Shown piece by piece: positions 61,376-63,855 of a DNA stretch of 64,000 nucleotides. Source of the DNA: Rhinopithecus roxellana (taxonomy: Eukaryota > Chordata > Mammalia > Primates > Cercopithecidae); the NCBI RefSeq assembly GCF_007565055.1, contig NC_044556.1, positions 136,251,808 through 136,315,807 of the forward strand, read 5' to 3'. Made by a program: the position numbers and the translations under genes. Position 1 is the stretch's first letter. The number at the start of each line of letters is the position of its first letter. The notes beneath the pieces are model-generated. The model saw only the letters and a program-made list of their open reading frames with translations. It had not been told where the DNA came from and made no database searches.

Positions 61376-62584
61376 CAAAATGAATGTCTTGTAATTCCCA
61401 GGAGAAATCTTGCGGATGACTCATATTGCCCGGGGCTTGGATTCCGATGGTGCCTTGCTGCTAGATATCGTTGTGAGTGGCTATGTCCTACAGCTTCAGT
61501 CACCTGCTGAAGTCACTGTAAAGGTAAAATGCCAGGATAACTTGTCTTTGCTGCTTATTAATGATGAGTATGAGTGAAAGGTCCATAGAATGAGCACAGA
61601 TAACTTGTCCACTTTGTGGGGGGAAAATGTCCAAACTACTAAGGCTTTAAGTAGCTATCTGATCTTTGTTTAAAAATCTTCAGGGACAAGTTTTTACAAA
61701 CTCTCTTAATGGTTTTACCACCCTCCCTATCAGGACCAAGATCAAATACTTGATACAAGGCATTTGTTTAATTTTCTTTAAACAAAGATGATAGTAATTA
61801 TTGCATAAACGTTTTTGTGTATCATCCACGAAATATTTCAGAAATTAAAGGCTAACAATCACCCTTTCACATCTTTATCTTTGAGTCTCTTATTAAACTG
61901 AAATTTATGACAGCAAAATTATGAAACAACTATGTTATAATTAAAGAGTTCAAACCTTATGTTATTTCCTGAACACTACTGTACAATTACTATACAATTT
62001 TTCTCATGAAGGAGGCAATAAATAAAAGAACATAAGGTTTGATGCCAAGCAGATCCACATTCAGATCCTCATTCCACCACTTTCTAGCAACATCATAAGA
62101 AAGTTGCTTAATTTCTACAAACTTAGTTTTCTAGTCTGCAAACTATGGATATTTAAAGCTACCTTATAGAATTGTTGATAGGATTAAAAGAGTTAACACA
62201 TATTAAATGTTTACCATCATCATGATGTGTATATTTTAGCTCCTAATCCTTTTTCCCCCCCTCATTCTGCATTTCATAGCCCCCTTAAGGGAACAAAAAA
62301 TTAGTATGAGCCATATTGATCTTCAAATCCACATTGTTCTCCTTAGGATTACACAGAGGACTACATTCAAACAGGTCCTGGGCAGCTGTACGCCTACTCA
62401 ACCCGGCTGTTCACCATTGATGGCATCAGCATCCCATACACATGGAACCACACCGTTTTCTATGATCAGGCACAGGGAAGAATGCCTTTCTTGGTTGAAA
62501 CACTTCATGCATCCTCTGTCGAATCTGACTATAACCAGTTAGAGGAGACACTGGGTTTTAAAATTCATGCTTCAATATCCAAAG
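3005..62584 (+). CDS. HMCN1: Hemicentin-1, partial: 29 internal exons (Ig array end, TSP1 x6, G2F)
   Basis: Hemicentin-1 is a very large secreted extracellular-matrix protein built as VWA - about 44 Ig domains - 6 TSP1 - G2F - EGF repeats - fibulin-type end. It works at basement membranes and tissue junctions. The window gives the last 11 Ig domains, all six TSP1 repeats and the whole G2F domain. The 29 exons sum to 4684 nt, one more than 1561 codons. The extra base is the apparent insertion near 7913. The first exon is entered in phase 1 and the last is left in phase 1, so coding continues on both sides outside the window. The order Ig-TSP1-G2F and the residue-level match to remembered hemicentin-1 make the identification very secure. 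HMCN2 has a similar order but a different sequence. No promoter, start or stop codon of the gene is in the window. Confidence 0.97.
3202..6394 (+). other. HMCN1 intron with old repeat remnants
   Basis: No exon seen. About 4060-4280 has the 'gagattaagtactt...' pattern of old L2/MIR-class repeats. The stretch 5225-5580, which contains a 120-codon minus-strand open frame, reads on the + strand like an ancient L1M 3' region and shows no protein family motif. The rest is AT-rich unique sequence. Confidence 0.5.
6395..6476 (+). CDS. HMCN1: HMCN1 exon: Ig domain a, C-terminal half
   Basis: An 82-nt exon, phase 0 to 1. It encodes VEDTGRYTCLASSPAGDD and then the G strand EYLVRVH. The D-T-G-x-Y-x-C signature supplies the F-strand cysteine that pairs with the cysteine of the preceding exon. 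Acceptor 'ttgtag', donor 'G|gtaaat'. Confidence 0.95.
7071..7105. repeat. (CA)n microsatellite
   Basis: About 17 uninterrupted CA units in the intron between Ig a and Ig b. Likely length-polymorphic. The rest of this intron (6477-7791) shows no recognisable feature apart from short A-runs near 7360 and 7615. Confidence 0.95.
7792..7929 (+). CDS. HMCN1: HMCN1 exon: Ig domain b, N-terminal half, with apparent 1-nt insertion
   Basis: The exon has acceptor 'acccag' and donor 'cag|gtaaat'. It is entered in phase 1 and reads VPPNIAGTDE, then VTLECKSDAV (B-strand Cys) and ITWLK (core Trp). After 'ctcaaaaac' the frame slips. The observed frame gives K-N-W-R-T-A-T, whereas the hemicentin pattern K-N-G-E-R-L-Q appears if one base (c7913 or t7914) is ignored. 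The exon is 138 nt, but 137 nt is needed to reach the phase-0 next exon. As written, translation crosses into the next exon out of frame and stops at 11950-11952. This is either an assembly or sequencing error or a genuine frameshift allele. Confidence 0.93.
10384..10665 (+). mobile_element. Alu element (old, AluJ-like), sense
   Basis: A diverged dimeric Alu starting 'gccaggtgtggtggttcacg', with a middle A-rich linker, a right arm and a short A tail. It is flanked by near-identical 11-bp target duplications, 'aatcaatctga' (10373-10383) and 'aatcactctga' (10666-10676). The divergence and diagnostic bases suggest the J subfamily. Confidence 0.9.
11622..11806. repeat. Tandem duplication, period 99 bp
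   Basis: A segment beginning 'ctcattaaaacagttccc' at about 11624 recurs 99 bp downstream. The copies are about 11622-11705 and 11721-11806. Both contain 'gaaaatggtggaggag' and 'gcatgctgacag' and differ by a few substitutions and a 1-base indel. The second copy ends about 93 bp before the acceptor of the next exon. Confidence 0.9.
11900..12041 (+). CDS. HMCN1: HMCN1 exon: Ig domain b, C-terminal half
   Basis: A 142-nt exon. In the conserved frame (phase 0 to 1) it encodes ATPRVRILSGGRYLQ, then LGDTANYTCVASNIAG (F-strand Cys) and TTREFILTVN. Acceptor 'tccag', donor 'G|gtaaga'. The previous exon, as sequenced, delivers phase 1 rather than phase 0. That frame reaches TAA at 11950-11952. Confidence 0.95.
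12042..13061 (+). other. HMCN1 intron, no recognisable feature
   Basis: About 1 kb of AT-rich sequence in which I see no repeat family, exon or RNA gene. Confidence 0.6.
13062..13206 (+). CDS. HMCN1: HMCN1 exon: Ig domain c, N-terminal half
   Basis: A 145-nt exon, phase 1 to 2. It begins VPPNIKGDPQ, has the B-strand Cys in AVLECIAEG and the core Trp in RITWRKDG, and ends AGNHA plus two bases of an Arg codon completed in the next exon. Acceptor 'gttcag', donor 'aag|gtaaca' (a weaker +5). Confidence 0.95.
13349..13643 (-). mobile_element. Alu element (AluS-like), antisense
   Basis: A full-length Alu in inverse orientation ('gagacagagtcttgttctgttgc' to 'gtgctgggattacaggcatg'). It is bounded by 15-bp target duplications, 'aaattaagtatttta' at 13334-13348 and 'aaatttagtatttta' at 13644-13658, with one mismatch. 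It lies between the two exons of Ig c, 142 bp after one and about 260 bp before the other. Confidence 0.95.
13903..14030 (+). CDS. HMCN1: HMCN1 exon: Ig domain c, C-terminal half
   Basis: A 128-nt exon, phase 2 to 1. It encodes YSILENGFLHIQ, then VTDTGRYLCMATNAAG (F-strand Cys) and RRRIDLQVH. Acceptor 'tttgcag', donor 'G|gtaaat'. With its partner it gives 273 nt. Confidence 0.95.
14343..14499 (+). CDS. HMCN1: HMCN1 exon: Ig domain d, N-terminal half
   Basis: A 157-nt exon, phase 1 to 2. It encodes VPPSIAPGPTNMTV, with a potential N-glycosylation site NMT. The B-strand Cys is in TTLACEATG and the core Trp in SINWRKNG. Acceptor 'gtcttag', donor 'cag|gtaagg'. The preceding intron (14031-14342) is short and featureless. 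Confidence 0.95.
14500..16122 (+). other. HMCN1 intron with low-complexity tracts
   Basis: Contains a T-run at about 14949-14972, a TA/CA microsatellite (listed separately) and a possible MIR-like remnant at about 15700-15800. No exon or other gene seen. Confidence 0.55.
15485..15536. repeat. Compound (TA)n(CA)n microsatellite
   Basis: About 15 TA units run into a CA tract with one interruption. It is followed at 15554-15586 by a degenerate 'agatat' hexamer stretch. Likely polymorphic. Confidence 0.9.
16123..16244 (+). CDS. HMCN1: HMCN1 exon: Ig domain d, C-terminal half
   Basis: A 122-nt exon, phase 2 to 1. It encodes LLSSGSLVIISPS, then VDDTATYECTVANGAGDD (F-strand Cys; the usual Gly of D-x-G is Ala) and RTVDLTVQ. 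Acceptor 'ttctag', donor 'G|gtagaa'. Confidence 0.95.
16336..16450 (-). mobile_element. L1 3'-end fragment, antisense
   Basis: 'ttcacgggtacatgtgcagg', followed by the 'ttgttatatgggtaaac' pattern, is the inverse of an L1 3' terminus. The copy is 5'-truncated to about 115 bp and sits about 135 bp before the next acceptor. Confidence 0.8.
16586..16750 (+). CDS. HMCN1: HMCN1 exon: Ig domain e, N-terminal part
   Basis: A 165-nt exon, phase 1 to 1. It encodes VPPSIADEPTDFLV, the B-strand Cys in AVITCTASG, the core Trp in SIHWTKNG, and ends GYRILSS. The acceptor follows a (TTG)n/T tract, '..gttttag'. Donor 'cag|gtaaga'. Confidence 0.95.
16751..18311 (+). other. HMCN1 intron with an old sense L1 fragment
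   Basis: Apart from the L1 fragment at 17561-18142 and an AT-dinucleotide patch near 17520-17540, no feature is recognised. Confidence 0.55.
17561..18142 (+). mobile_element. Old L1 3' fragment (L1M-class), sense
   Basis: The tail of an L1 ORF2-like region and its 3'UTR: 'ggtatttacccaaagaaatg', 'caaatgtccatcagctgata', 'cactgtatgattcaatttat'-like phrases and the ending 'cctcaataaagctgtta'. These are typical of mammalian-wide L1MB/L1MC 3' ends. It is diverged and has no open frame of note. Confidence 0.85.
18312..18419 (+). CDS. HMCN1: HMCN1 exon: Ig domain e, C-terminal part
   Basis: A 108-nt exon, phase 1 to 1. It encodes AIEILATQ, then LNHAGRYTCVARNEAGSA (F-strand Cys) and RHVTLHVH. Acceptor 'ttttag'. 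The donor 'G|gtgtgg' departs from consensus at +3 to +6. The following 489-nt intron (18420-18908) shows no feature. Confidence 0.94.
18909..19046 (+). CDS. HMCN1: HMCN1 exon: Ig domain f, N-terminal part
   Basis: A 138-nt exon, phase 1 to 1. It encodes EPPVIQPQPSEL, the B-strand Cys in ILLPCEATG, the core Trp in FITWQKEG, and ends NVITS. Acceptor 'ttatag', donor 'cag|gtacct'. The next intron is only 134 nt. Confidence 0.95.
19181..19315 (+). CDS. HMCN1: HMCN1 exon: Ig domain f, C-terminal part
   Basis: A 135-nt exon, phase 1 to 1. It encodes GKNHAVLPSGSLQIS, then REDAGTYMCVAQNPAG (F-strand Cys) and LGKVKLNVQ. Acceptor 'gatgtag', donor 'G|gtacct'. Confidence 0.95.
19316..20229 (+). other. 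HMCN1 intron, no recognisable feature
   Basis: About 0.9 kb of AT-rich sequence with no repeat family, exon or RNA gene that I can support. Confidence 0.6.
20230..20499 (+). CDS. HMCN1: HMCN1 exon: Ig domain g, complete in one exon
   Basis: A 270-nt, phase 1 to 1 exon carrying a whole 90-residue I-set domain: VPPVISPHLKEY, B-strand Cys in ITLPCEADG, core Trp in DITWHKDG, SSGSLQIAF, F-strand SGDAGHYTCMAANVAG and the G strand TKLTVH. Acceptor 'ttttag', donor 'G|gtaggt'. A single-exon Ig suggests loss of the usual intra-domain intron. Confidence 0.96.
20500..22901 (+). other. HMCN1 intron, mostly unique AT-rich
   Basis: A G-rich patch lies at about 20623-20648. A 22-bp near-palindrome lies at about 22286-22307. 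Otherwise I recognise no repeat family or gene. Short open frames lack family motifs. Confidence 0.55.
22902..23092 (+). CDS. HMCN1: HMCN1 exon: Ig domain h, N-terminal half
   Basis: A 191-nt exon, phase 1 to 0. It encodes VPPRIRRTEGHY, the B-strand Cys in AILPCVADG, the core Trp in AINWKKDN, and ends GELILENVV. Acceptor 'tcatag', donor 'gtg|gtaagt'. Confidence 0.95.
23093..25415 (+). other. HMCN1 intron filled by an ancient L1M-like 3' region
   Basis: From about 23565 ('caacaaatatttatcgaacacc' and 'ggcactgggaatacatcagc' motifs) to about 25060 ('agccatagcactgtatgagatcacc'), the order of motifs matches an old mammalian L1M-type 3' region. The name is uncertain. An internal 85-bp tandem duplication is listed separately. 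Confidence 0.5.
24011..24179. repeat. Tandem duplication, 85-bp unit
   Basis: 24011-24095 and 24096-24179 match base for base apart from the unit boundary. Each starts 'aggagaaagacgtcagtg' and ends 'ttttactctaag'. No difference between copies was seen by eye, so the duplication is recent or a possible assembly artefact. Confidence 0.95.
25416..25629 (+). CDS. HMCN1: HMCN1 exon: end of Ig h and start of Ig i
   Basis: A 214-nt exon, phase 0 to 1, spanning a domain boundary with no intron at it. It holds the F strand LEDSGFYTCVANNAAG of Ig h and the linker LTVHVLPTFTELPG. The next domain follows, with its B-strand Cys in LRLSCKATG and core Trp in KLTWTFNN. Acceptor 'ttttag'. The donor 'cccag|gttggt' is weak at +3 to +5. 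Confidence 0.95.
25630..27224 (+). other. HMCN1 intron, no recognisable feature
   Basis: 1.6 kb, AT-rich. No repeat family or gene that I can support. Confidence 0.55.
27225..27359 (+). CDS. HMCN1: HMCN1 exon: Ig domain i, C-terminal part
   Basis: A 135-nt exon, phase 1 to 1. It encodes AHFDSVNGHSELVIE, then KEDSGTYVCTAENSVG (F-strand Cys) and IGFVYVK. Acceptor 'cctcag', donor 'G|gtaggt'. The 371-nt intron after it shows nothing notable. Confidence 0.95.
27731..27921 (+). CDS. HMCN1: HMCN1 exon: Ig domain j, N-terminal half
   Basis: A 191-nt exon, phase 1 to 0. It encodes EPPVFKGDYPSNW, the B-strand Cys in AILNCEVNG, the core Trp in TIQWNRKG, and ends LAIYGTV. It has the sequon NGS. Acceptor 'ttccag', donor 'gtt|gtaagt'. 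Confidence 0.95.
27922..29513 (+). other. HMCN1 intron, no recognisable feature
   Basis: 1.6 kb of AT-rich sequence. A possible old L2-like remnant around 28760-29100 is too degraded to assign. Confidence 0.5.
29514..29595 (+). CDS. HMCN1: HMCN1 exon: Ig domain j, C-terminal half
   Basis: An 82-nt exon, phase 0 to 1. It encodes NEDAGDYTCVATNEAG (F-strand Cys) and RSMSLTLQ. Acceptor 'ccatag', donor 'caaA|gtaagt'. Size and phases equal the matching half-exon of Ig a, which supports origin by tandem duplication of a two-exon Ig unit. Confidence 0.95.
31889..32233. repeat. Tandem duplication, period about 177 bp
   Basis: A unit starting 'ttaccagaata' at 31889 recurs at 32066. The copies share long identical runs ('tcctgattttcttcctacc' onward) with a handful of substitutions and small indels. 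That indicates an older event than the 85-bp duplication at 24011. Confidence 0.92.
32815..32986 (+). mobile_element. 5'-truncated Alu, sense
   Basis: Only the second part of an Alu is present, from 'agccaggcgtggtggcgggt' to 'cactgcactccagcctagg', with a tail of about 25 A. A short 'gagttaat' sequence on both sides (32809-32816 and just after the A tail) may be the target duplication. Confidence 0.85.
33459..33728 (+). CDS. HMCN1: HMCN1 exon: Ig domain k (last Ig), complete in one exon
   Basis: A 270-nt, phase 1 to 1 exon with a whole I-set domain: SPPIITLEPVETV, B-strand Cys in VILNCQATG, core Trp in TITWSRQG, NNSLYIAD (sequon NNS), F strand KDDTSEFECVARNLMG and G strand RVPVIVQ. The F strand has Ser-Glu-Phe where D-x-G-x-Y is usual. 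Acceptor 'ccatag', donor 'G|gtgagt'. It is the final Ig before the TSP1 repeats. The next intron (33729-34292) has no recognised feature. Confidence 0.96.
34293..34463 (+). CDS. HMCN1: HMCN1 exon: TSP1 repeat 1
   Basis: A 171-nt, phase 1 to 1 exon encoding one thrombospondin type 1 repeat: FSQWSAWRACSVTCGKG, then RSRLCNQPLPANGGKPC, ending CQNKPCP. The W-x-x-W motif is a C-mannosylation pattern and C-x-x-T-C-G fits the O-fucosylation consensus. It has six cysteines. Acceptor 'ttgcag', donor 'G|gtacat'. Confidence 0.97.
34597..34767 (+). CDS. HMCN1: HMCN1 exon: TSP1 repeat 2
   Basis: A 171-nt, phase 1 to 1 exon encoding VDGSWSEWSPWEECTRSCGRG, then RTRTCNNPSAQHGGWPC and ending CNIRPCP. W-x-x-W and C-T-R-S-C-G are present. 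The intron before it is only 133 nt. The one after it is 18.7 kb because of transposon insertions. Confidence 0.97.
36740..37106. mobile_element. Ancient L1M-like repeat, left part (interrupted)
   Basis: Phrases such as 'gttgcaagaagagtacaaat', 'acaaggacattctctttcat' and 'gccagttgtcccagtaat' are those of an old mammalian interspersed repeat, probably L1M-type (family name uncertain). The element stops at 'catgaacttgatat' and resumes at 49704 after the L1 nest. Confidence 0.65.
37308..40973 (-). pseudogene. Older L1 ORF2 pseudogene, RT to C-terminus part
   Basis: Minus-strand fragments clearly encode L1 ORF2p. They include LSLFADDMIVYLENP (reverse-transcriptase active site, near 39310-39350), PISLMNINAKILNK and the C-terminal RNHKK-like region. 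Several indels and stops split it into pieces (for example 39588-40145, 38962-39474, 38213-38569). The AluY at 37352-37639 lies in its 3' end, and the N-terminal endonuclease portion is at 47181-47596 beyond the inserted L1. It cannot encode an active protein. Confidence 0.93.
37352..37639 (-). mobile_element. AluY element (Old World monkey type), antisense
   Basis: A young full-length Alu, inverse, with perfect 15-bp target duplications 'ggtatttggttttct' at 37337-37351 and 37640-37654. It has the 'cctcgcccggctagtttttt' block and 'acaggcttgagccaccgcgc', which I associate with cercopithecid AluY subfamilies. It is inserted in the 3' end of the older L1. Confidence 0.95.
40974..42008 (+). promoter_or_regulatory. 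L1 5'UTR with internal promoter
   Basis: A GC-rich leader of about 1035 bp starting with a G run and 'gcggagcaagatggccgaat'. 'caagatggc' at 40986-40994 is the YY1-type site that sets the start of L1 transcription in primates. This region normally carries the internal RNA polymerase II promoter and an antisense promoter. The activity of this copy is not known. Confidence 0.85.
42009..43025 (+). CDS. L1 ORF1 protein (RNA-binding chaperone), intact 338 aa
   Basis: ORF1p is the trimeric RNA-binding protein that coats L1 RNA. This frame is complete at 338 residues, the usual primate length. It begins MGKKQGRKAGNSKNK. A coiled coil runs about residues 50-150 (heptad-rich ELKEELRTQRKE, VEELTARLINAEK). 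The RRM region follows, with RPNLRLIGVPESE near residue 155. The C-terminal domain contains ARREWGPIFNVLKE. The start lies just after the GC-rich leader, and ORF2 begins 63 nt downstream. No premature stop is present. Confidence 0.96.
   Translation: MGKKQGRKAGNSKNKSASPPAKERSPSPATDQSWSENDLDERREEGFSPSNLSELKEELRTQRKETKNLEKRVEELTARLINAEKIINEMTEMKTMTREIRDKCTSFSNQLDQLEERVSAIEDQMNEMKREEKPKEKRRKRNEQSLQEVWDYVKRPNLRLIGVPESEGENGTKLENTLQDIIQENFPNLVGQANIQIQEIQRTPQRYSSRRATPRHIIARFTKVEMKEKILRAAREKGRVTHKGKPIRLTADLSAETLQARREWGPIFNVLKEKNFKPRISYPAKLSFISEGEIKSFTDKQMLRDFVTTSPALQETLKEALNMERNNRYQPSQKLGKM
43089..46917 (+). pseudogene. L1 ORF2 (endonuclease/reverse transcriptase), one frameshift near the C-terminus
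   Basis: ORF2p supplies the nicking endonuclease and reverse transcriptase for target-primed reverse transcription. The frame is open for 1117 residues (43089-46442). It has the AP-like endonuclease at residues 1-239 (LNVNGLN near the start, MGDFNTPLSTLDRS near 143) and the RT domain with FADDMIVYL at 700-703. At 46365-46371 a run of seven A, where six would keep the frame, shifts reading. The conserved C-terminus, including the zinc-knuckle-like NNRCWRGCGEIGTLLHC, lies in another frame, which ends at 46917. The last 150 or so residues are therefore lost or replaced. Confidence 0.94.
46918..47167 (+). other. L1 3'UTR, polypurine tract and poly(A) tail
   Basis: Short 3'UTR with a G-rich polypurine tract at 46973-47002, a known hallmark of primate L1 3'UTRs that can form a G-quadruplex. 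An 'ttgatgggtgc' repeat follows near 47039-47068, then 'aataaa' at 47145-47150 and an A tail up to the target duplication. The tail is uninterrupted, in line with a young insertion. Confidence 0.9.
47181..47596 (-). pseudogene. Older L1 ORF2 pseudogene, N-terminal endonuclease part
   Basis: On the minus strand this starts with an ATG at 47594-47596 in the 'tgacaggatcaagttcac' context and runs to the insertion site of the young L1. The insertion falls in the codons of the endonuclease G-D-F motif. Stops are present. It is non-functional. Confidence 0.88.
47658..48672 (-). pseudogene. Older L1 ORF1 pseudogene
   Basis: On the minus strand, MGKKQCRKAGNSKNQ starts at 48670-48672. The C-terminal half is open from 48218 to 47658 (SPNLCLIGVPESD, then ARREWGPIFNIF). 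Frame breaks between about 48219 and 48378, in the coiled-coil region, separate the two halves. The full-length intact counterpart is the young L1 ORF1 at 42009-43025. Confidence 0.92.
48673..49703 (-). promoter_or_regulatory. Older L1 5'UTR (antisense), possible sense-oriented antisense promoter
   Basis: The leader of the minus-strand L1. It contains the YY1-type 'caagatggcc' near its 5' end (about 49681-49691 on the minus strand). Primate L1 5'UTRs commonly hold an antisense promoter. In this orientation it would fire rightward, in the HMCN1 sense direction, upstream of the TSP1-3 exon. Activity is an inference. Confidence 0.7.
49704..50198. mobile_element. Ancient L1M-like repeat, middle part
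   Basis: Resumes directly after the L1 target duplication ('gtacaggcca', 'ggcaggaacacgacagaagt', 'ccttctcagtgcatcatttc'). It runs up to a MER1-like insertion at 50199 and continues after it at 50651-50880 ('catcctttactttctggtac'-like phrases). Family name uncertain. Confidence 0.65.
50199..50650. mobile_element. MER1-type hAT (Charlie-like) DNA transposon
   Basis: The left end 'cagtggaacccaaccttttt' and the right end 'ttgaggacccctg' are inverted-repeat termini of the MER1 kind. Internal phrases 'tcaggcattagattctcata' and 'gctgtaaatacagatgaagc' match. 8-bp flanks 'ggttatca' and 'gtttatca', with one mismatch, fit a hAT target duplication. It is non-autonomous, with no transposase. Confidence 0.85.
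51341..51920 (-). mobile_element. L1 3' fragment, antisense, 5'-truncated
   Basis: Begins with a T run (51346-51358). 'ggtacatgttcaggtttgtt', 'tcttttttatggctgcatag', 'tattccatggtgtatagata' and 'gggtcaaatggtatttgtg' follow, all in inverse orientation of an L1 3' end. It is older than the nested pair. Confidence 0.9.
53506..53676 (+). CDS. HMCN1: HMCN1 exon: TSP1 repeat 3
   Basis: A 171-nt, phase 1 to 1 exon encoding VHGAWSTWQPWGTCSGSCGKG, then RARLCNNPPPALGGSYC and ending CNERHCP. W-x-x-W and C-S-G-S-C-G are present. Acceptor 'ttgtag', donor 'ccaA|gtaaga'. Confidence 0.97.
53867..54037 (+). CDS. HMCN1: HMCN1 exon: TSP1 repeat 4
   Basis: A 171-nt, phase 1 to 1 exon encoding IDGKWATWASWSACSVSCGGG, then CSDPVPQYGGRKC and ending CNSDPCP. 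W-x-x-W-x-x-W and C-S-V-S-C-G are present. Acceptor 'ttccag', donor 'ccaA|gtgagt'. The intron after it (54038-54732) has no recognised feature. Confidence 0.97.
54733..54903 (+). CDS. HMCN1: HMCN1 exon: TSP1 repeat 5
   Basis: A 171-nt, phase 1 to 1 exon encoding THGNWSPWSGWGTCSRTC, then NGGQMRRYRTC and CDNPRPSNGGRTC, ending CNTDMCP. The C-x-x-T-C is followed by N-G-G rather than G-x-G. This still fits the C-x-x-S/T-C-x-x-G fucosylation pattern. Acceptor 'ttgtag', donor 'cctG|gtgagt'. Confidence 0.97.
55075..55245 (+). CDS. HMCN1: HMCN1 exon: TSP1 repeat 6
   Basis: A 171-nt, phase 1 to 1 exon encoding VDGSWGSWHSWSQCSASCGGG, then RKRLCDHPVPAKGGRPC and ending CNVQACP. It is the last TSP1 before the G2F domain. 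Acceptor 'tcacag', donor 'ccaG|gtaagc'. Confidence 0.97.
56905..58783 (-). mobile_element. Tigger1 (pogo-like) DNA transposon, internally deleted, antisense
   Basis: The terminal inverted repeats 'caagcatacctcag' (left) and 'aaatatgcttg' (right) are flanked by TA dinucleotides (56903-56904, 58784-58785), as expected for TcMar elements. The right half matches, on the minus strand, the Tigger1 leader and start of the transposase ('tactccagtgaacacac', 'aaccatttccaaattttgat' region). Frames such as 58269-58496 and 57853-58035 on the minus strand (KCSSERKSL, RSHLSNIKVQG) are broken transposase pieces. About 57560 back to the left end is shortened and carries an Alu. Not mobile. Confidence 0.88.
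57105..57365 (-). mobile_element. Alu element, antisense, lacking its 3' tail
   Basis: Inverse Alu from 'cccaggctcgaatgcagtaa' to 'gtgctggggttacaggcggg'. The usual poly(T)/'gagacggagtc' start is missing, so the Alu 3' end is truncated or deleted. It lies inside the Tigger1 element. Confidence 0.88.
59249..59460. repeat. MIR-derived segment, duplicate copy 1
   Basis: 'ttctcatgaaggaggcaata' to 'atgtttaccatcat'. It matches 62001-62220 almost throughout, with a 12-bp gap and a few changes. The core ('caccactttctagcaatgta', 'gattaaaagagttaacacat') resembles a MIR element. The match extends beyond MIR, so this is a copy of one locus, not two insertions. Confidence 0.9.
59812..59961 (+). CDS. HMCN1: HMCN1 exon: G2F domain part 1
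   Basis: A 150-nt, phase 1 to 1 exon. It encodes GGPQRARGSVIGNIND, then FGIAFLNATITD (sequon NAT) and RAKITNVPRSL. It opens the nidogen G2/fibulin-type beta-barrel. In nidogen this fold binds collagen IV and perlecan. In hemicentin its ligand is less clear. Acceptor 'caatag' after a T/C tract, donor 'cttG|gtaagt'. Confidence 0.96.
60237..60374 (+). CDS. HMCN1: HMCN1 exon: G2F domain part 2
   Basis: A 138-nt, phase 1 to 1 exon. It encodes GSAMRKIVSILNPIYW, then EIGEAVNGFTLTNAVF and ETQVEFAT. Acceptor 'ctttag', donor 'actG|gttagt' (C/T at +3 instead of a purine). The next intron (60375-61401) ends with a very long T run. Confidence 0.96.
61339..61370. repeat. Poly(T) tract of about 32
   Basis: Uninterrupted T run ending 31 nt before the acceptor of the next exon. 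It may extend the polypyrimidine tract of that acceptor. Length is likely variable between individuals and unreliable in assemblies. Confidence 0.9.
61402..61523 (+). CDS. HMCN1: HMCN1 exon: G2F domain part 3
   Basis: A 122-nt exon, phase 1 to 0. It encodes GEILRMTHIARGLDSDG, then LLDIVVSGYVLQL and SPAEVTVK. Acceptor 'tcccag', donor 'aag|gtaaaa'. Confidence 0.96.
62001..62220. repeat. MIR-derived segment, duplicate copy 2
   Basis: A direct repeat of 59249-59460, same orientation, about 2750 bp downstream. It carries an extra 12 bp ('cagatcctcatt' type) that copy 1 lacks. It ends about 125 bp before the next acceptor. The two copies bracket three coding exons. Confidence 0.9.
62347..62584 (+). 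CDS. HMCN1: HMCN1 exon: G2F domain part 4
   Basis: A 238-nt exon, phase 0 to 1. It encodes DYTEDYIQTGPGQLYAYS, then RLFTIDGISIPYTWNHTVF (sequon NHT), PFLVETLHASS and LGFKIHASISK. It completes the G2F barrel. The EGF-like region should start in the next exon, outside the window. Acceptor 'ccttag', donor 'aaaG|gtaatt'. Confidence 0.96.
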
Positions 62585-62860
62585 GTAATTTGATTAAAAG
62601 AAAATCCGTATCTTTATGCCATCCAATCTCAATGGTTAAAAAAAAATTCAAAATAAGGACATGGAGGCTTACATCTAACATGATGATATCAGGTTTTTCA
62701 TGTGTGTTGTCTATGCTTTTTTGTTAAGTAAAGCCCTATGGAAAAGCCAACCCAACTGGAGTTCTAGTACATTTATTTTACTAATATACTTCTTCACACT
62801 ACACAGTGGGGTTGCTGTTGTTCTATTCCATATGTGCAGAGAGGGCTAAAAACATAATAT

Positions 62861-63155
62861 GGCGGGGTGCAGTGGCTCACGCCTGTAATCCCAGCAGTTT
62901 GGGAGGCAGAGGCGGGCGTATCACCTGAGGTTAGGAGATCCAGACCAGCCTGGCCAACATGGTAAAACTACCATCTCTACTAAAAAAAAAAAAAAAAAAA
63001 AGTAGCCAGGCGTGGTGGCGGGTGCCAGCTACTCAGGAGGCTGAGGCAGAATTGTTTGAACCCAGGAGGCAGAGGTTGCAGTGAGCCGAGATCATGCCAC
63101 TGCACTCCAGCCTGTACAACAAAGAGCAAAACTCCATCTCCAAAAAAAGAAAAAC
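62861..63155 (+). mobile_element. Alu element (AluS-like), sense
   Basis: 'ggcggggtgcagtggctcac' to 'cactgcactccagcctgtac', with a long central A linker (about 20 A) and an A-rich tail 'aaaaaaagaaaaa'. No clear target duplication was found. Confidence 0.92.
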
Positions 63156-63855
63156 GTGTACAAATGCTTTTTCTTCAGATAATAAAATCCATTTGTTATT
63201 GTTTTGAATTTGTCAAGAAATTTTTTAAATTCCTGAAACATAATACAAAGGTGTGTCTTAAACTAGTCAAAAATAATTTCTATATTTTAAAAGCAGCTTT
63301 TTAAAACTATGCAGCGATAATCAGGATTCTAGCTGTCATTTCTTGTTCCCGGAAGTTATGATTTTTTAATTGCTTTTCATTTTCCAAGCATGGTTCTGCA
63401 ACCCTTGATCTAAGCAGTCCATCTGTGCTATGTGGTTCTTTGATGTGTCTGTCTCCTGAGATTCCCTTTTCAGTCATAAGAGCCACCACAGCAATTAACA
63501 TTCCATATTCTGTGGGGTTTTAATGCTGGGATGATTCTTGTATGTAGTCATGTTAGACATTAAATGTTTATGTGACTTTAACGTTGAACTTTAGGCTCCC
63601 ATGAGTTTACTTAAAAAGATTCACATTGACCTTGTGAATGTGTTTTCCTGTGTGCCATCTTTCCTAAAATAGAGCCAAGTAAATTTTAAACCACCATTTC
63701 ATCATGTTTAGCAGATATGCTAAAAATTTATTTTCAGTGTTTACTCTTGCTTTCATCAGTACCTTTTACTATTGCCATGCATGCCATGCCACTTGAACAA
63801 AAGAAACGAGCTACCAGAATGAGGGGTTACATTTTCTTTCCCTAATTATGCCGGG

